From Bacteroidales bacterium (GTDB lineage: Bacteria; Bacteroidota; Bacteroidia; Bacteroidales; ML635J-15), in contig JAQVEY010000013.1 of assembly GCA_028697515.1 (NCBI GenBank), positions 1 through 15,865 on the forward strand: a DNA stretch of 15,865 bases. Reading direction: 5' to 3'. Below are positions 7,469 to 15,865 of this stretch, piece after piece. Below the pieces are notes generated by a model, which worked only from the letters and a program-made list of their open reading frames with translations, ran no database searches and was not told the DNA's origin. Numbering within the stretch: position 1 is the first letter of the stretch; each line of letters begins with the position of its first letter. Position numbers and translations under genes: made by a program.

Positions 7469-9076
7469 ATGCAATTAATTGATCAAAATACAAAAAAGAT
7501 AATGGAGGGATGCAAGGAAAGAGCTCGTAGCTTTGGACTTGATGTTCCCAATGAAACTCTTGAGTATATTGTTACTAATCGTGATATGATAAATCTGTCG
7601 CCAAAAGTGATGATTCCTACTCTTTACAATTACTGGGTAAATGATGTCGAAGTGCTTAAAGAAAGCGGAAGATATAAATTATATCCTTCAAACCCTTATG
7701 AAACGGTAATAAATACAAGACCACCGATTTCGTTTTACAACGATAATAATCCCGATTGGTTGAATATTATGATTTTTTATCATGTAATTGCCCATATTGA
7801 TTTTTTTAGAAACAATATCCTTTTTCAAAACACATGGAATGACGATTTTGTAGGAAAAGCTCTGGCAGACAAACGACTAATAGAATCATTTAGGTCGAGA
7901 TACGGAAGATGGGTTGATTATGTTATTGAATTTGCCAGAAGTATCGACAATATCACAGGCTATTTTAAAAGTCTCCCTAAATTAAATCTCCACAAAGAAC
8001 AGGAGCCCGGAGAAAAAATGGAATATTTTATCAATATTTTCCTTCCCGATGTTGTTAAAGCAACTGAAGTTGAGGTAATTAAGTACATCGAAAAATATAA
8101 TTTGCTTGTAGAATCGGATAAAGATAATGCTGACAGGCTATTTTTTGCAGATATTAAACTTCGTTTTCCGGAGTTTGACGCTATGTTCGAGAATAATTAT
8201 GTTGATTCAAAGGCTGAAGAAGACATTATGGAATTCATTTCTGAATATTCTCCTTTTCTAAATAAAAAAGAAAACCAATGGATGAAATCTGTTTTGTCAA
8301 TAGTGCGTGAAACATCTTTGTATTTTGCCCCACAAATGCGTACTAAAATTATGAACGAGGGATGGGCCTCATACTGGCACGATAAACTCTTTATCAGTGA
8401 TGATAGGATTAAAGGTTTTGAAACACAATACGCTAAAATAAATTCAGGTGTAACATCAATTAGTCGGGTAGGATTAAATCCATATGCCATTGGACTAAGA
8501 ATGTTTTACTTTATTGAAGAAATGGCAGATAAAGGAAAGTTTTATTATGATTTTCAAAAATTAACAGATAGAGATAAAAGATCTGAATACAATAAAAACA
8601 TCGGAAAGGGTATGCAAACCATTTTCGAAATAAGAAAAAACTTTACCGATTTTAACTTTATCAATATTTTTACTAGTCAGGATTTCGTTGATCGCTACAA
8701 TCTTTTTGTGGTAGGAAAACGTCTTGATGAAGAAAGAGGAGTTTATCAATATTATGTCAAAAGCCGAAAAGCCGAAGAATACAAACAAATGTTGATAGAT
8801 TCAATGACTCATCCTCCAGTAATAAAAGTCAATCATGACAAAACAAACGATGAGAATCTCTATCTGGTTCATGAATTTGAAGGAAAGCAACTTTACAAAC
8901 CATATATTGCAGATACATTGATAGGACTTGAATTTTTATGGGGAGATCAGGTAGTTCTCGAAACTACTGAAATCAGAATAGATAAGGAAAATTCTGATGA
9001 GAATGAAACAAAATTTGTTTACGATAAGGTTCTTTATTCTGTAAAAGACAGAAAAGTAACAAAGACTAAACTATAG
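7469..9076 (+). CDS. spoVR: SpoVR-family protein (YcgB-like)
   Basis: A 535-aa SpoVR homologue, close to the usual length of about 470-510 aa plus a modest C-terminal extension. Family landmarks seen are LSPKVMIPTLYNYW (43-56), the His-containing helix FYHVIAHIDFFRNN (103-116), IVRETSLYFAPQMRTKIMNE (278-297) running into GWASYWHDK, and NPYAIGLRMF (337-346). The conserved His and Glu residues suggest a metal or catalytic site, but the biochemical activity of SpoVR is not established. In B. subtilis the protein affects spore cortex; in non-sporulating bacteria such as E. coli (YcgB) it accompanies YeaG/YeaH in stationary phase. It starts at ATG 7469 after an A/T-rich leader, 44 bp beyond the hairpin cluster, and the next gene begins 3 bp after its stop, so those two are surely cotranscribed. 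Confidence 0.93.
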   Translation: MQLIDQNTKKIMEGCKERARSFGLDVPNETLEYIVTNRDMINLSPKVMIPTLYNYWVNDVEVLKESGRYKLYPSNPYETVINTRPPISFYNDNNPDWLNIMIFYHVIAHIDFFRNNILFQNTWNDDFVGKALADKRLIESFRSRYGRWVDYVIEFARSIDNITGYFKSLPKLNLHKEQEPGEKMEYFINIFLPDVVKATEVEVIKYIEKYNLLVESDKDNADRLFFADIKLRFPEFDAMFENNYVDSKAEEDIMEFISEYSPFLNKKENQWMKSVLSIVRETSLYFAPQMRTKIMNEGWASYWHDKLFISDDRIKGFETQYAKINSGVTSISRVGLNPYAIGLRMFYFIEEMADKGKFYYDFQKLTDRDKRSEYNKNIGKGMQTIFEIRKNFTDFNFINIFTSQDFVDRYNLFVVGKRLDEERGVYQYYVKSRKAEEYKQMLIDSMTHPPVIKVNHDKTNDENLYLVHEFEGKQLYKPYIADTLIGLEFLWGDQVVLETTEIRIDKENSDENETKFVYDKVLYSVKDRKVTKTKL

Positions 9077-9079
9077 GAT

Positions 9080-11368
9080 ATGTCTAATAAAAATACAAAC
9101 AACAATTCCGCTGACGATTTACACAAAAAAGCAGCAAAACTTGAAAAGACGTTAAAGAATTTGTCTCAAGAATTGAAAATCAATGATCTTTATGATAAAA
9201 TAAATTTTGACGATTTTCTTTACTTGGCTTCTCGCAAACCTGAACTTGTTTTTAGGGATATTTTCAAGTTTTTCCATGATATGATACATTTCTATGTGCC
9301 TGAAGGAAGAGACGATTATAAAGTAACTGATGACTCGGTTGGATTTGTAGATTATGATTTTACCAAACTATTTGTCGAAAACTGTGATGATCCTTTTTTT
9401 GCAGACAGATTATTTGCCAATAGATTTATAAACCTAGTTAATAGTTTTGGCAGTGGTTTGCAAAATAACAAAATTATTCTTTTCGAAGGACCTCCCGGTA
9501 GCGGTAAGTCAACATTTCTGAATAACCTTTTAAATAAACTTGAAGCATACTCCAATTTGCCCGAAGGCGTGATGTACAAAACATATTGGAGAATAAATCT
9601 TAATAGTTTAAAAAAGAAATCAGGCATTGAGAATATCCTGAAATATGGAGCCGAGGAGCATTCTGATATTAACTTGTCGAGTCAACATGGGAATTTTATT
9701 GAAATTTCATGTCCCTGTAATGACCATCCGATATTGCAAATACCGAAAAAATATAGATATAAACTTATCGAGGACCTTATAGAGGATGAAAAAATAAAAG
9801 ATAAAATCTTAAATTCCAAAGAGTATTACTGGATTTATAAAGAAAGTCCATGTCATATCTGTAATTCGATTTTTCATACTTTGATGGACGATTATGGCGA
9901 CCCGATGATGGTGCTTAAAACCATTTATGCAAAGAGGATGACTTTTAAAAGACAATTCGGAAAAGGTATTTCGGTGTTTAATCCCGGTGATGAATTGTTT
10001 ATGAAACCTATTACTGATGTAACAGTTCAAAAACTCATCAATACAACTTTCCAGAACGAAGATATAAGATATATATTCTCAAATCTTGCATATACAAATA
10101 ATGGAGTATATGCTTTAATGGACATTAAAGAGAATAATATACGCCGTTTGACCGATCTTCATGGTATTATTTCTGATGGGATACATAAAGTAGAACATGT
10201 AGAAGAAAATATAAAATCCATTTTTCTTGGATTGGTAAATCCTGAAGATAAAAAGAATTACGAAAATGTTAAGTCATTTCAGGATAGAATTCTGCATGTT
10301 AATATTCCGTATATTCTTGATTTTGAAGCAGAAGTAAATGTTTATAAGAATAAGTTTGACCAAATAGATGAACTTTTCCTTCCTCGCGTTTTGCAAAATT
10401 TTGCCAAGATTATTATTTCGTCAAGAATGAAAACAGATTCGACTGTAATAAAAAATTGGCTTAAAGACGCTTATAAATACAAACAATACAACGACGAGAG
10501 TTTTTTACTTCTAAAGATGCAGTTGTATAAAGGAATTGTCCCCGATTGGTTAAGCGAAGAAGATGTGAAAAGTTTTACTAAACAGGTTCGTAGATCACTT
10601 TTGGCAGAATCTGAAAATGAAGGTGTAAGTGGTATAAGCGGTAGGAATTCTATAAATATTTTTAATCGTCTTATATCAAAATATTGTGATTCTGACAATC
10701 TTATAACAATGCTTGATGTTATTAGCTTTTTTAAAGATGATGCTGAATTATTATCTCAAATACCATCAGGTTTTATTGATTCATTAGAAAATTTATACGA
10801 TTACGAAGTTTTGCAACATATAAAAGAATCTATTTATTATTACAGTAAAAAGCAGATAGTCAAAGAAATTTTGGATTATTTGTTCGCACTAAATTATGAT
10901 GTGGGGGCTACCGAAATAAATTTCTATACTAAGCAAAAAATAGAGATAACAGAAGAACTTTATAAAAATTTTGAAGCTACAATACTTGGAATCGATTCAG
11001 ACTCTAATAAAAGACTCGAATTCAGGCAAGATATGCTGAAAGAATTTATTACCAGTACTCTGGCAAATGAAATCAAATTAAAAGGAGTTAAAATTGAGCA
11101 AACACAACAATTCTTGAAGCTTTTGGATAAATATGCCCGCAGTATTAAAGAAAATGCTTTGGCTCCATATATAGAAAGTGATAATTTTAGAAGAGCAATT
11201 CTTGATTATGGAACAGTTTCATTTACAAATTATCCCGAAAAATTAAAAAGTGATGTAACAAGACTGGTTAATAATCTTATGAGATCTTATAATTATACTG
11301 AAACAGGAGCAAAGCAAGTGTGTGTATATGCGATTGACAAAAAAATCTGGGAAAAATTTGGCAGATAA
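9080..11368 (+). CDS. Second, divergent PrkA-like AAA+ ATPase
   Basis: A 762-aa protein with PrkA architecture but longer and divergent. A polar, helical N-terminus (1-40) precedes the AAA+ region. Walker A is EGPPGSGKST (136-145). CPCNDHP (211-217) and CHIC (258-261) give the C-x-C / C-x2-C pairs seen in some PrkA proteins, a possible metal site. NGVYALMDIKEN (341-352) occupies the PrkA Walker-B-like segment with Asp348 where the family has Glu. LVN (385-387) resembles sensor 1, and FQDRILHVNIPY (400-411) matches PrkA FxDRhxxVxxPY. The end (FRRAILDYGT, 703-712, and a final YTETGAKQVCVYAI) resembles the PrkA C-terminus, but YRDPxTG is not found and the middle (450-680) is unlike YeaG. It starts 3 bp after spoVR. 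PrkA relationship is firm; kinase activity is unproven. Confidence 0.88.
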   Translation: MSNKNTNNNSADDLHKKAAKLEKTLKNLSQELKINDLYDKINFDDFLYLASRKPELVFRDIFKFFHDMIHFYVPEGRDDYKVTDDSVGFVDYDFTKLFVENCDDPFFADRLFANRFINLVNSFGSGLQNNKIILFEGPPGSGKSTFLNNLLNKLEAYSNLPEGVMYKTYWRINLNSLKKKSGIENILKYGAEEHSDINLSSQHGNFIEISCPCNDHPILQIPKKYRYKLIEDLIEDEKIKDKILNSKEYYWIYKESPCHICNSIFHTLMDDYGDPMMVLKTIYAKRMTFKRQFGKGISVFNPGDELFMKPITDVTVQKLINTTFQNEDIRYIFSNLAYTNNGVYALMDIKENNIRRLTDLHGIISDGIHKVEHVEENIKSIFLGLVNPEDKKNYENVKSFQDRILHVNIPYILDFEAEVNVYKNKFDQIDELFLPRVLQNFAKIIISSRMKTDSTVIKNWLKDAYKYKQYNDESFLLLKMQLYKGIVPDWLSEEDVKSFTKQVRRSLLAESENEGVSGISGRNSINIFNRLISKYCDSDNLITMLDVISFFKDDAELLSQIPSGFIDSLENLYDYEVLQHIKESIYYYSKKQIVKEILDYLFALNYDVGATEINFYTKQKIEITEELYKNFEATILGIDSDSNKRLEFRQDMLKEFITSTLANEIKLKGVKIEQTQQFLKLLDKYARSIKENALAPYIESDNFRRAILDYGTVSFTNYPEKLKSDVTRLVNNLMRSYNYTETGAKQVCVYAIDKKIWEKFGR

Positions 11369-11425
11369 TTTTATTTTCGAACACTTATTTGTTTAGTATG
11401 GTTAATAATTTTAATCTCCGATTTT

Positions 11426-11506
11426 AGTAATCTGTAAACAGTAATCAGTAATCAGAAAAAATCACCAATCACTGATTACTGATAACTGATAACCGATTAC
11501 AGTTTA
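11426..11506. repeat. Mirrored tandem arrays of a 7-nt unit forming a hairpin
   Basis: The left arm (11426-11455) repeats AGTAATC with one TGTAAAC variant. The right arm (11472-11506) repeats the inverse as CTGATTA, CTGATAA, CTGATAA, CCGATTA, CAGTTTA. The arms are separated by 16 nt (11456-11471) and can pair over about 28 bp; the innermost 9 bp pair perfectly and mismatches increase outward. It occupies the 173-bp gap between the second PrkA-like gene and tex, and may separate their transcripts. Confidence 0.85.
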
Positions 11507-11541
11507 AAGATAAGTTAATAAAGAACAGAATAAATTAAAAT

Positions 11542-13674
11542 ATGGATAAAATAATAGAATTAGTAATAAATTCAACAGGAATATCACCAAAACAAGTTTT
11601 AAATACAGTTGAATTACTAACAACAGGCTCAACAATTCCTTTTATTTCAAGATATCGTAAAGAACGCACAGGTGGTCTGGATGAAGTGGAAGTTGAAAAA
11701 ATTCAGAAACAACATTTATATTTTACTGAACTATCTGTTAGGAAGGATAGCATTCTTGCGACAATTGAAAAACAAGGTTTGTTAACTGATGATTTGCGTA
11801 AACAAATTGAAGCGACCTGGGATGCTAATGTACTTGAAGATATTTATCTGCCATATAAACCCAAAAGGAAAACCCGTGCTTCTGTTGCAAAGGAAAAAGG
11901 ACTGGAACCTTTGGCAGAGATAATTTTCAAACAACAGAATATAGATATTGATAAACTTGCATCTTCATTTCTGAACGAAAATGTAAAAACAATAGAAGAA
12001 GCACTAGAAGGGGCTTGTGATATTATTGCTGAACAAATTAGTGAAAATAAGCAAGCCAGAGAACGAATTAGAAAATTGTTTACCGATGATGCTGTTGTAA
12101 GCTCAAAAGTTGTTAAATCGAAAACTGAAGAAGCTGAAAAATACCGTGATTACTTCGAGTTCTCACAAAAATTAGCATCTTGTCCTTCTCACAGAATTCT
12201 TGCAATCAGACGCGGTGAAAAAGAAGGTTTTCTAAGAGCAGATATTTCGCCCGATGAAGAAAAAGCTATTAAATTATTGAAATATTTGTTTATCAAAGCA
12301 CAGACAAATTGTTCTAAATTGGTAGAAAAAGCCATGGAAGATTCTTATTCCCGGTTATTAAAACCGAGCATAGAAACTGAATTTGCCTCAGATAGCAAAT
12401 TAAAAGCTGATATTTCGGCAATTGAGGTATTTACAACAAATTTAAAGCAATTGCTTTTAGCACCACCACTGGGTAAAAAACGTATTCTTGGAATAGATCC
12501 GGGTTATCGCACAGGTTGTAAAGTGGTTTGCATTGACGAGCAGGGAAATCTTTTGCATAACGAAACCATATATCCTCACAAGCCACAGGAAGAAACGGCT
12601 ATTGCAATGAAAAAACTCAGTTCTTTGGTCGGCTCTTATAAAATTGATGCAATTGCAATCGGAAATGGAACCGCAAGTCGTGAAACAGAAAGTTTTGTAA
12701 AGAGAATATCTTTTGACCGTGAGATAAGAGTATATGTTGTAAGCGAAGACGGAGCTTCAATTTATTCGGCTTCTGCAGTTGCCAGAGAAGAATTTCCTCA
12801 ATATGATGTTACCGTTCGTGGAGCGGTTTCAATTGCCCGCAGACTAATGGATCCATTGGCAGAACTAGTTAAAATTGACCCTAAATCAATAGGTGTAGGG
12901 CAATACCAACATGATGTAGATCAAAAGCTGCTTAAAGAAAGCCTTGACAGAGTTGTTGAATCGGCTGTGAATAGCGTAGGAGTAAATCTGAACACTTCGA
13001 GCAAGCATTTGCTGACTTATGTTTCGGGGCTTGGACCTGTTTTGGCTCAAAATATTGTTGACTACAGAAAAGAAAACGGAGCATTTGCATCACGTAAAGA
13101 ACTTTTAAAGGTTACACGTCTTGGCGAAAAGGCTTTTGAGCAGTGTGCAGGTTTTTTACGCATAACGGATGCTGAAAATCCTCTTGACAATACCGCAGTT
13201 CACCCCGAATCATATCATATTGTTGCAAAAATGGCAAAAGATATGAAGAAAAGTATTGCCGAATTGATTGCTGAACCTTCTTTATTAAAGGAGATTGATT
13301 TGTCGCGTTATATTAGCGGTGATATTGGTTTGCCCAGCCTCGAAGATATTATCAAAGAACTCGAAAAGCCCGGTCGAGATCCACGTAAAGGCATAAAAAT
13401 AATGGAATTTGATAAATCTATTTACAAGATTGAAGACCTGCAAGTTGGTATGGTATTACCCGGCATTATTACCAATATAACCAATTTTGGAGCTTTTGTT
13501 GATGTTGGCATAAAAGAAAATGGATTAGTACATATTTCGCAAATAACAAACAGATTTATTTCCAATCCAAACGAAGTGCTAAAGCTACACCAGCATGTAA
13601 AAGTAAAAATTACCGAAGTTGATATTGCCAGAAAAAGAATTCAGCTAAGTATGAAGGAAGTGGAACAGGGGTGA
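11542..13674 (+). CDS. tex: Tex family S1 RNA-binding transcription accessory protein
   Basis: Tex proteins are cytoplasmic nucleic-acid-binding factors related to eukaryotic Spt6, linked to transcription and rRNA/RNA handling. The 710-aa product has the standard layout. The N-terminal helical region contains TIPFISRYRKERTGGLDE (31-48) and VLEDIYLPYKPKRKTRA (97-113). A YqgF/RNase H-like domain begins at RILGIDPGYRTGCK (314-327). SEDGASIYSASAVAREEFP (401-419) is highly typical of Tex. Helix-hairpin-helix elements follow, with LTYVSGLGPVLAQNIVDYR (491-509) and LGEKAFEQCAGFLRI (527-541). The C-terminal S1 domain runs from about 634 to 706 (VGMVLPGIITNITNFGAFVD, then GLVHISQ). It is complete, with an ATG start after an A-rich leader, and is separated from the preceding operon by the 7-nt array. 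Confidence 0.96.
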   Translation: MDKIIELVINSTGISPKQVLNTVELLTTGSTIPFISRYRKERTGGLDEVEVEKIQKQHLYFTELSVRKDSILATIEKQGLLTDDLRKQIEATWDANVLEDIYLPYKPKRKTRASVAKEKGLEPLAEIIFKQQNIDIDKLASSFLNENVKTIEEALEGACDIIAEQISENKQARERIRKLFTDDAVVSSKVVKSKTEEAEKYRDYFEFSQKLASCPSHRILAIRRGEKEGFLRADISPDEEKAIKLLKYLFIKAQTNCSKLVEKAMEDSYSRLLKPSIETEFASDSKLKADISAIEVFTTNLKQLLLAPPLGKKRILGIDPGYRTGCKVVCIDEQGNLLHNETIYPHKPQEETAIAMKKLSSLVGSYKIDAIAIGNGTASRETESFVKRISFDREIRVYVVSEDGASIYSASAVAREEFPQYDVTVRGAVSIARRLMDPLAELVKIDPKSIGVGQYQHDVDQKLLKESLDRVVESAVNSVGVNLNTSSKHLLTYVSGLGPVLAQNIVDYRKENGAFASRKELLKVTRLGEKAFEQCAGFLRITDAENPLDNTAVHPESYHIVAKMAKDMKKSIAELIAEPSLLKEIDLSRYISGDIGLPSLEDIIKELEKPGRDPRKGIKIMEFDKSIYKIEDLQVGMVLPGIITNITNFGAFVDVGIKENGLVHISQITNRFISNPNEVLKLHQHVKVKITEVDIARKRIQLSMKEVEQG

Positions 13675-13678
13675 GCTT

Positions 13679-13999
13679 CTATTCACCTTGTTTCATATTT
13701 AGAAAATCTTCTCGAATTTCTGCTAAAATTTTACCATTTTTATTTTCCCAACTGGTCCAGCCATTAACTGTTTTTCTATCACTACCTGCATCTTGTATTC
13801 ATGCAAGTGCTGCGTAGTATTTTCCAACCTCGCTTATACTTTTTATATTCAATGATAATTTTTAAAAATACATTTTTATATCTGATGGAACCTGCTCCAT
13901 TCAACAGTTTCTCTTCGATTATTTCTAAATTCTATCAAAATTTTAAAACAAATCTTTCATTGTCATTGCCTCTTCTTGTTCAGATTCATAATCATTAGT
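13679..13999 (-). pseudogene. Decayed gene remnant with NGWxxWxNxxGK motif
   Basis: No intact gene fits this 325-bp gap, but the minus strand holds protein-like fragments interrupted by stops and probable frameshifts. The best piece ends at the TAG in 13679-13681: LNIKSISEVGKYYAALA, an in-frame TGA at 13799-13801, then 39 codons starting IQDAGSDRKTVNGWTSW and including NGKILAEIRED. A separate frame further upstream reads YESEQEEAMTMKDLF. The pattern NGWxxWxNxxGKxLxEIR recalls the C-terminal ends of DUF4357 or RAMA-type modules in restriction or nuclease proteins, recalled from memory only. The stretch probably is an old gene tail. The 65-codon plus-strand frame over it looks non-coding. Confidence 0.4.
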
Positions 14000-15655
14000 T
14001 TACTGGCTATTTTTCAGTTTTATAAATTTGAGATTAGTTATTGTATTATTCTCTCTAATTATAATAAAGTATAATCCGTTGTTAAGACTAGATAAGTCTA
14101 TTCTTATTTCTTTGCCTACTGATTCTGTTTCTAAAACCACATTACCTTTAATATCCATAATATTAAAGAATCTATGTGATTCATAATCAAATTTAAGTTG
14201 AATAAATGTCTCTGAGGGATTAGGAAATATCTCAATACTATTTTGCCTATATAACACATTATCAGAATCATCAATAAGAGTCAAACTATCAATCTTACCT
14301 AGCAACATGAATTGCGGTTCAAAATCATAAGTATTGTTCTCATAAGAATAACCAGCAATGTATATATTACCCAAATCATCAAATACTATGTCATTTGCAG
14401 ATGACCATCCTGGTACAATATATTGACCAGCTTCAATAAATGAACCATCGTTTTCGTATTTTGCATAAAATAAATCATGCTCACTTTCTCCACATGAATT
14501 AAGAATTGTTGATCCAAAATCTATTTCTTCTAAAAAATGACCCGCAATAGTTATAGTATCATTTTTAATACAGATTGTGTTTCCGAAATTATCATGATGT
14601 TCAGTACTATTATGCCAATTTCCGTTCCCAATTTGATTAAACCATATTAACGAGCCAGAAGTGTCCATTTTACATATAAATGCATCATACCATGAAGTAT
14701 CAACAACCGTTTCATTACCAATGTATAGATTATCACCAGCTATATGTCCTGTGATATAAAGATAATTATTACTATAAGATAAGTCATATGGCTGAATAAC
14801 TTTTCCTGATGGACCTCCAGTAATGTGCCATAAGTAATTACCATTATTATCATATTTTATCATAAATAAGTTGTTATGTACTTCTATGTTATCTTCAATT
14901 ATACATATTCCAAAATGTTGTAATGCTATTAAATAAATATTATCTAAATTATCTTTTGATAATGCAAGGCTTCTTGCATTATAATAATTTTTATACCACT
15001 TAATTTTATCTTGTAGATTATACTTTATTAAAAACATATGTTCATTATATACATATACACTATCATATAACAGCCAATGATCCCAATATCCAGTTGATAG
15101 TAGTGTGTCACTTTCTAAAATTAGTTCTCCTTTATACCCTCCAGTAATATATAGATTTTCGTTATCAGTAAAAAGTTCCTCTGTTGACACGAGTCCTTTT
15201 CCGGAAAATTTATCTATTCCATAAATTTTATCATTTTTCAATTCACCAATAAATACATCATTCAAACTGTCTGCTATATAAACATCATTTTCAAGAAATA
15301 ATGTATCACTAAATACTCCAAGTATAAATATTCTATTATTTGATAGTGATATGTCAGAAATATAATCATCTAATTCTCCTCCTCCATGAAATACCCAAAT
15401 ATTGTTACCTAAAGAGTCATATTTTGCTAATAATAGGTCTTTATTTCCATTACTGTTTATTATATTTTCATCTATGCATATTGTGTTTTCAAAGAAACCA
15501 CCTACTATTATATTACTATTCGAGTCTATGACCATACATTTTAATTCATTAACCCCCTCTTGACCAATTAATTTTAGCCATTCAAAACTAATATTTTGGC
15601 AAAACGAAATCTTAAAACACAAACACATTAATATAATTAATTTATACTTTTTCAT
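14000..15655 (-). CDS. Secreted beta-propeller-like protein with T9SS C-terminal sorting domain
   Basis: A 551-aa secreted protein. The signal peptide is MKKYKLIILMCLCFKISFCQ, with cleavage near residue 19-20. About six imperfect repeats follow, each with a core such as DLLLAKYD (73-80), MFLIKYN (207-213), LFMIKYD (262-268), DAFICKMD (324-331) or DLFYAKYE (394-401), and a later IYITG/IYIAG-like strand. This is the pattern of SBBP-type beta-propeller repeats. The C-terminus from about residue 473 (IEIFPNPSETF, then LSSLNNGLYFIII) is a type A T9SS sorting domain, which directs transport across the outer membrane and is normally removed on export. The function of the propeller part is unknown. 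It is convergent with tex across the decayed remnant, and its AT-rich codon use looks heavier than that of tex. Confidence 0.9.
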   Translation of the reverse strand: MKKYKLIILMCLCFKISFCQNISFEWLKLIGQEGVNELKCMVIDSNSNIIVGGFFENTICIDENIINSNGNKDLLLAKYDSLGNNIWVFHGGGELDDYISDISLSNNRIFILGVFSDTLFLENDVYIADSLNDVFIGELKNDKIYGIDKFSGKGLVSTEELFTDNENLYITGGYKGELILESDTLLSTGYWDHWLLYDSVYVYNEHMFLIKYNLQDKIKWYKNYYNARSLALSKDNLDNIYLIALQHFGICIIEDNIEVHNNLFMIKYDNNGNYLWHITGGPSGKVIQPYDLSYSNNYLYITGHIAGDNLYIGNETVVDTSWYDAFICKMDTSGSLIWFNQIGNGNWHNSTEHHDNFGNTICIKNDTITIAGHFLEEIDFGSTILNSCGESEHDLFYAKYENDGSFIEAGQYIVPGWSSANDIVFDDLGNIYIAGYSYENNTYDFEPQFMLLGKIDSLTLIDDSDNVLYRQNSIEIFPNPSETFIQLKFDYESHRFFNIMDIKGNVVLETESVGKEIRIDLSSLNNGLYFIIIRENNTITNLKFIKLKNSQ

Positions 15656-15865
15656 GTCTAATATGCTATTTTCTTATTTTATTTTGTCCAGACTAGTAAT
15701 ACAAATTTGATTTAAATACATTTATTATTATTTTAGTAATTTTCAATATATATTTTATTAATCGCAATTAATTCATATTTTACTCATTATTTCTATCCAT
15801 ACCAATTTTAACTCCTGACTGTAAAAATATGTATAATATTTTATAAATGCAAGGTAGGGGGGATA

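Noticed and set aside
13801..13998. Plus-strand 65-codon frame beginning MQVLRSIFQ
   Set aside because: Its translation is AT-rich low-information sequence, and the opposite strand over the same bases has a more protein-like remnant.
15599..15655. Lipoprotein signal in the propeller protein (cysteines at residues 11, 13 and 19)
   Set aside because: No cysteine is preceded by a proper lipobox (Gly/Ala/Ser at -1 with a small residue at -2), and the T9SS domain fits an ordinary signal peptide.
15656..15865. Gene or RNA in the right-end AT-rich stretch
   Set aside because: No open frame of useful length on either strand and no stable structured RNA were seen; it is probably the promoter region of the minus-strand secreted-protein gene.

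Overview
The window looks like a chromosomal segment of a low-GC member of the Bacteroidota. One secreted protein ends in a type IX secretion (T9SS) sorting domain. Genes have A-rich leaders with almost no Shine-Dalgarno sequences. Two leaders carry a match to the Bacteroidota -7 element TAnnTTTG. The housekeeping anchors are mnmE (tRNA U34 modification GTPase) and tex (S1-domain RNA-binding factor).

Layout: (1) 1-294, minus strand, the N-terminus of a secreted protein cut by the window edge, divergent from mnmE. (2) mnmE at 461-1840, followed after 9 nt by a small cysteine-motif protein of unknown function (1850-2596). (3) An intergenic pair of mirrored 9-nt tandem arrays (2599-2752). (4) An alpha/beta hydrolase with a TTG start (about 2823-3611). 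(5) The most distinctive part, 3794-11368: a PrkA-type AAA+ ATPase/kinase, a YeaH/DUF444 von Willebrand A protein, a SpoVR-family protein, and a second, divergent PrkA-like ATPase, all on the plus strand. A cluster of GC-rich hairpins (7316-7424) splits this into two gene pairs. (6) A mirrored 7-nt tandem array (11426-11506), then tex (11542-13674). (7) A decayed minus-strand gene (13679-13999) and a T9SS-exported beta-propeller-like protein (14000-15655, minus). The last 210 bases, 15656-15865, are AT-rich and show no gene.

PrkA, YeaH and SpoVR form a recurring partner set in bacteria (yeaG, yeaH and ycgB in E. coli), tied to stationary-phase or starvation responses with poorly known biochemistry. 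Here the set has two PrkA-like ATPases. By eye the two have lost different features: the first lacks the paired cysteines and keeps the C-terminal YRDPxTG region; the second keeps the cysteines, lacks YRDPxTG and has a changed Walker B region. This suggests a two-ATPase version in which the partners divided the work. That is an inference from reading the sequence; no database search was run.
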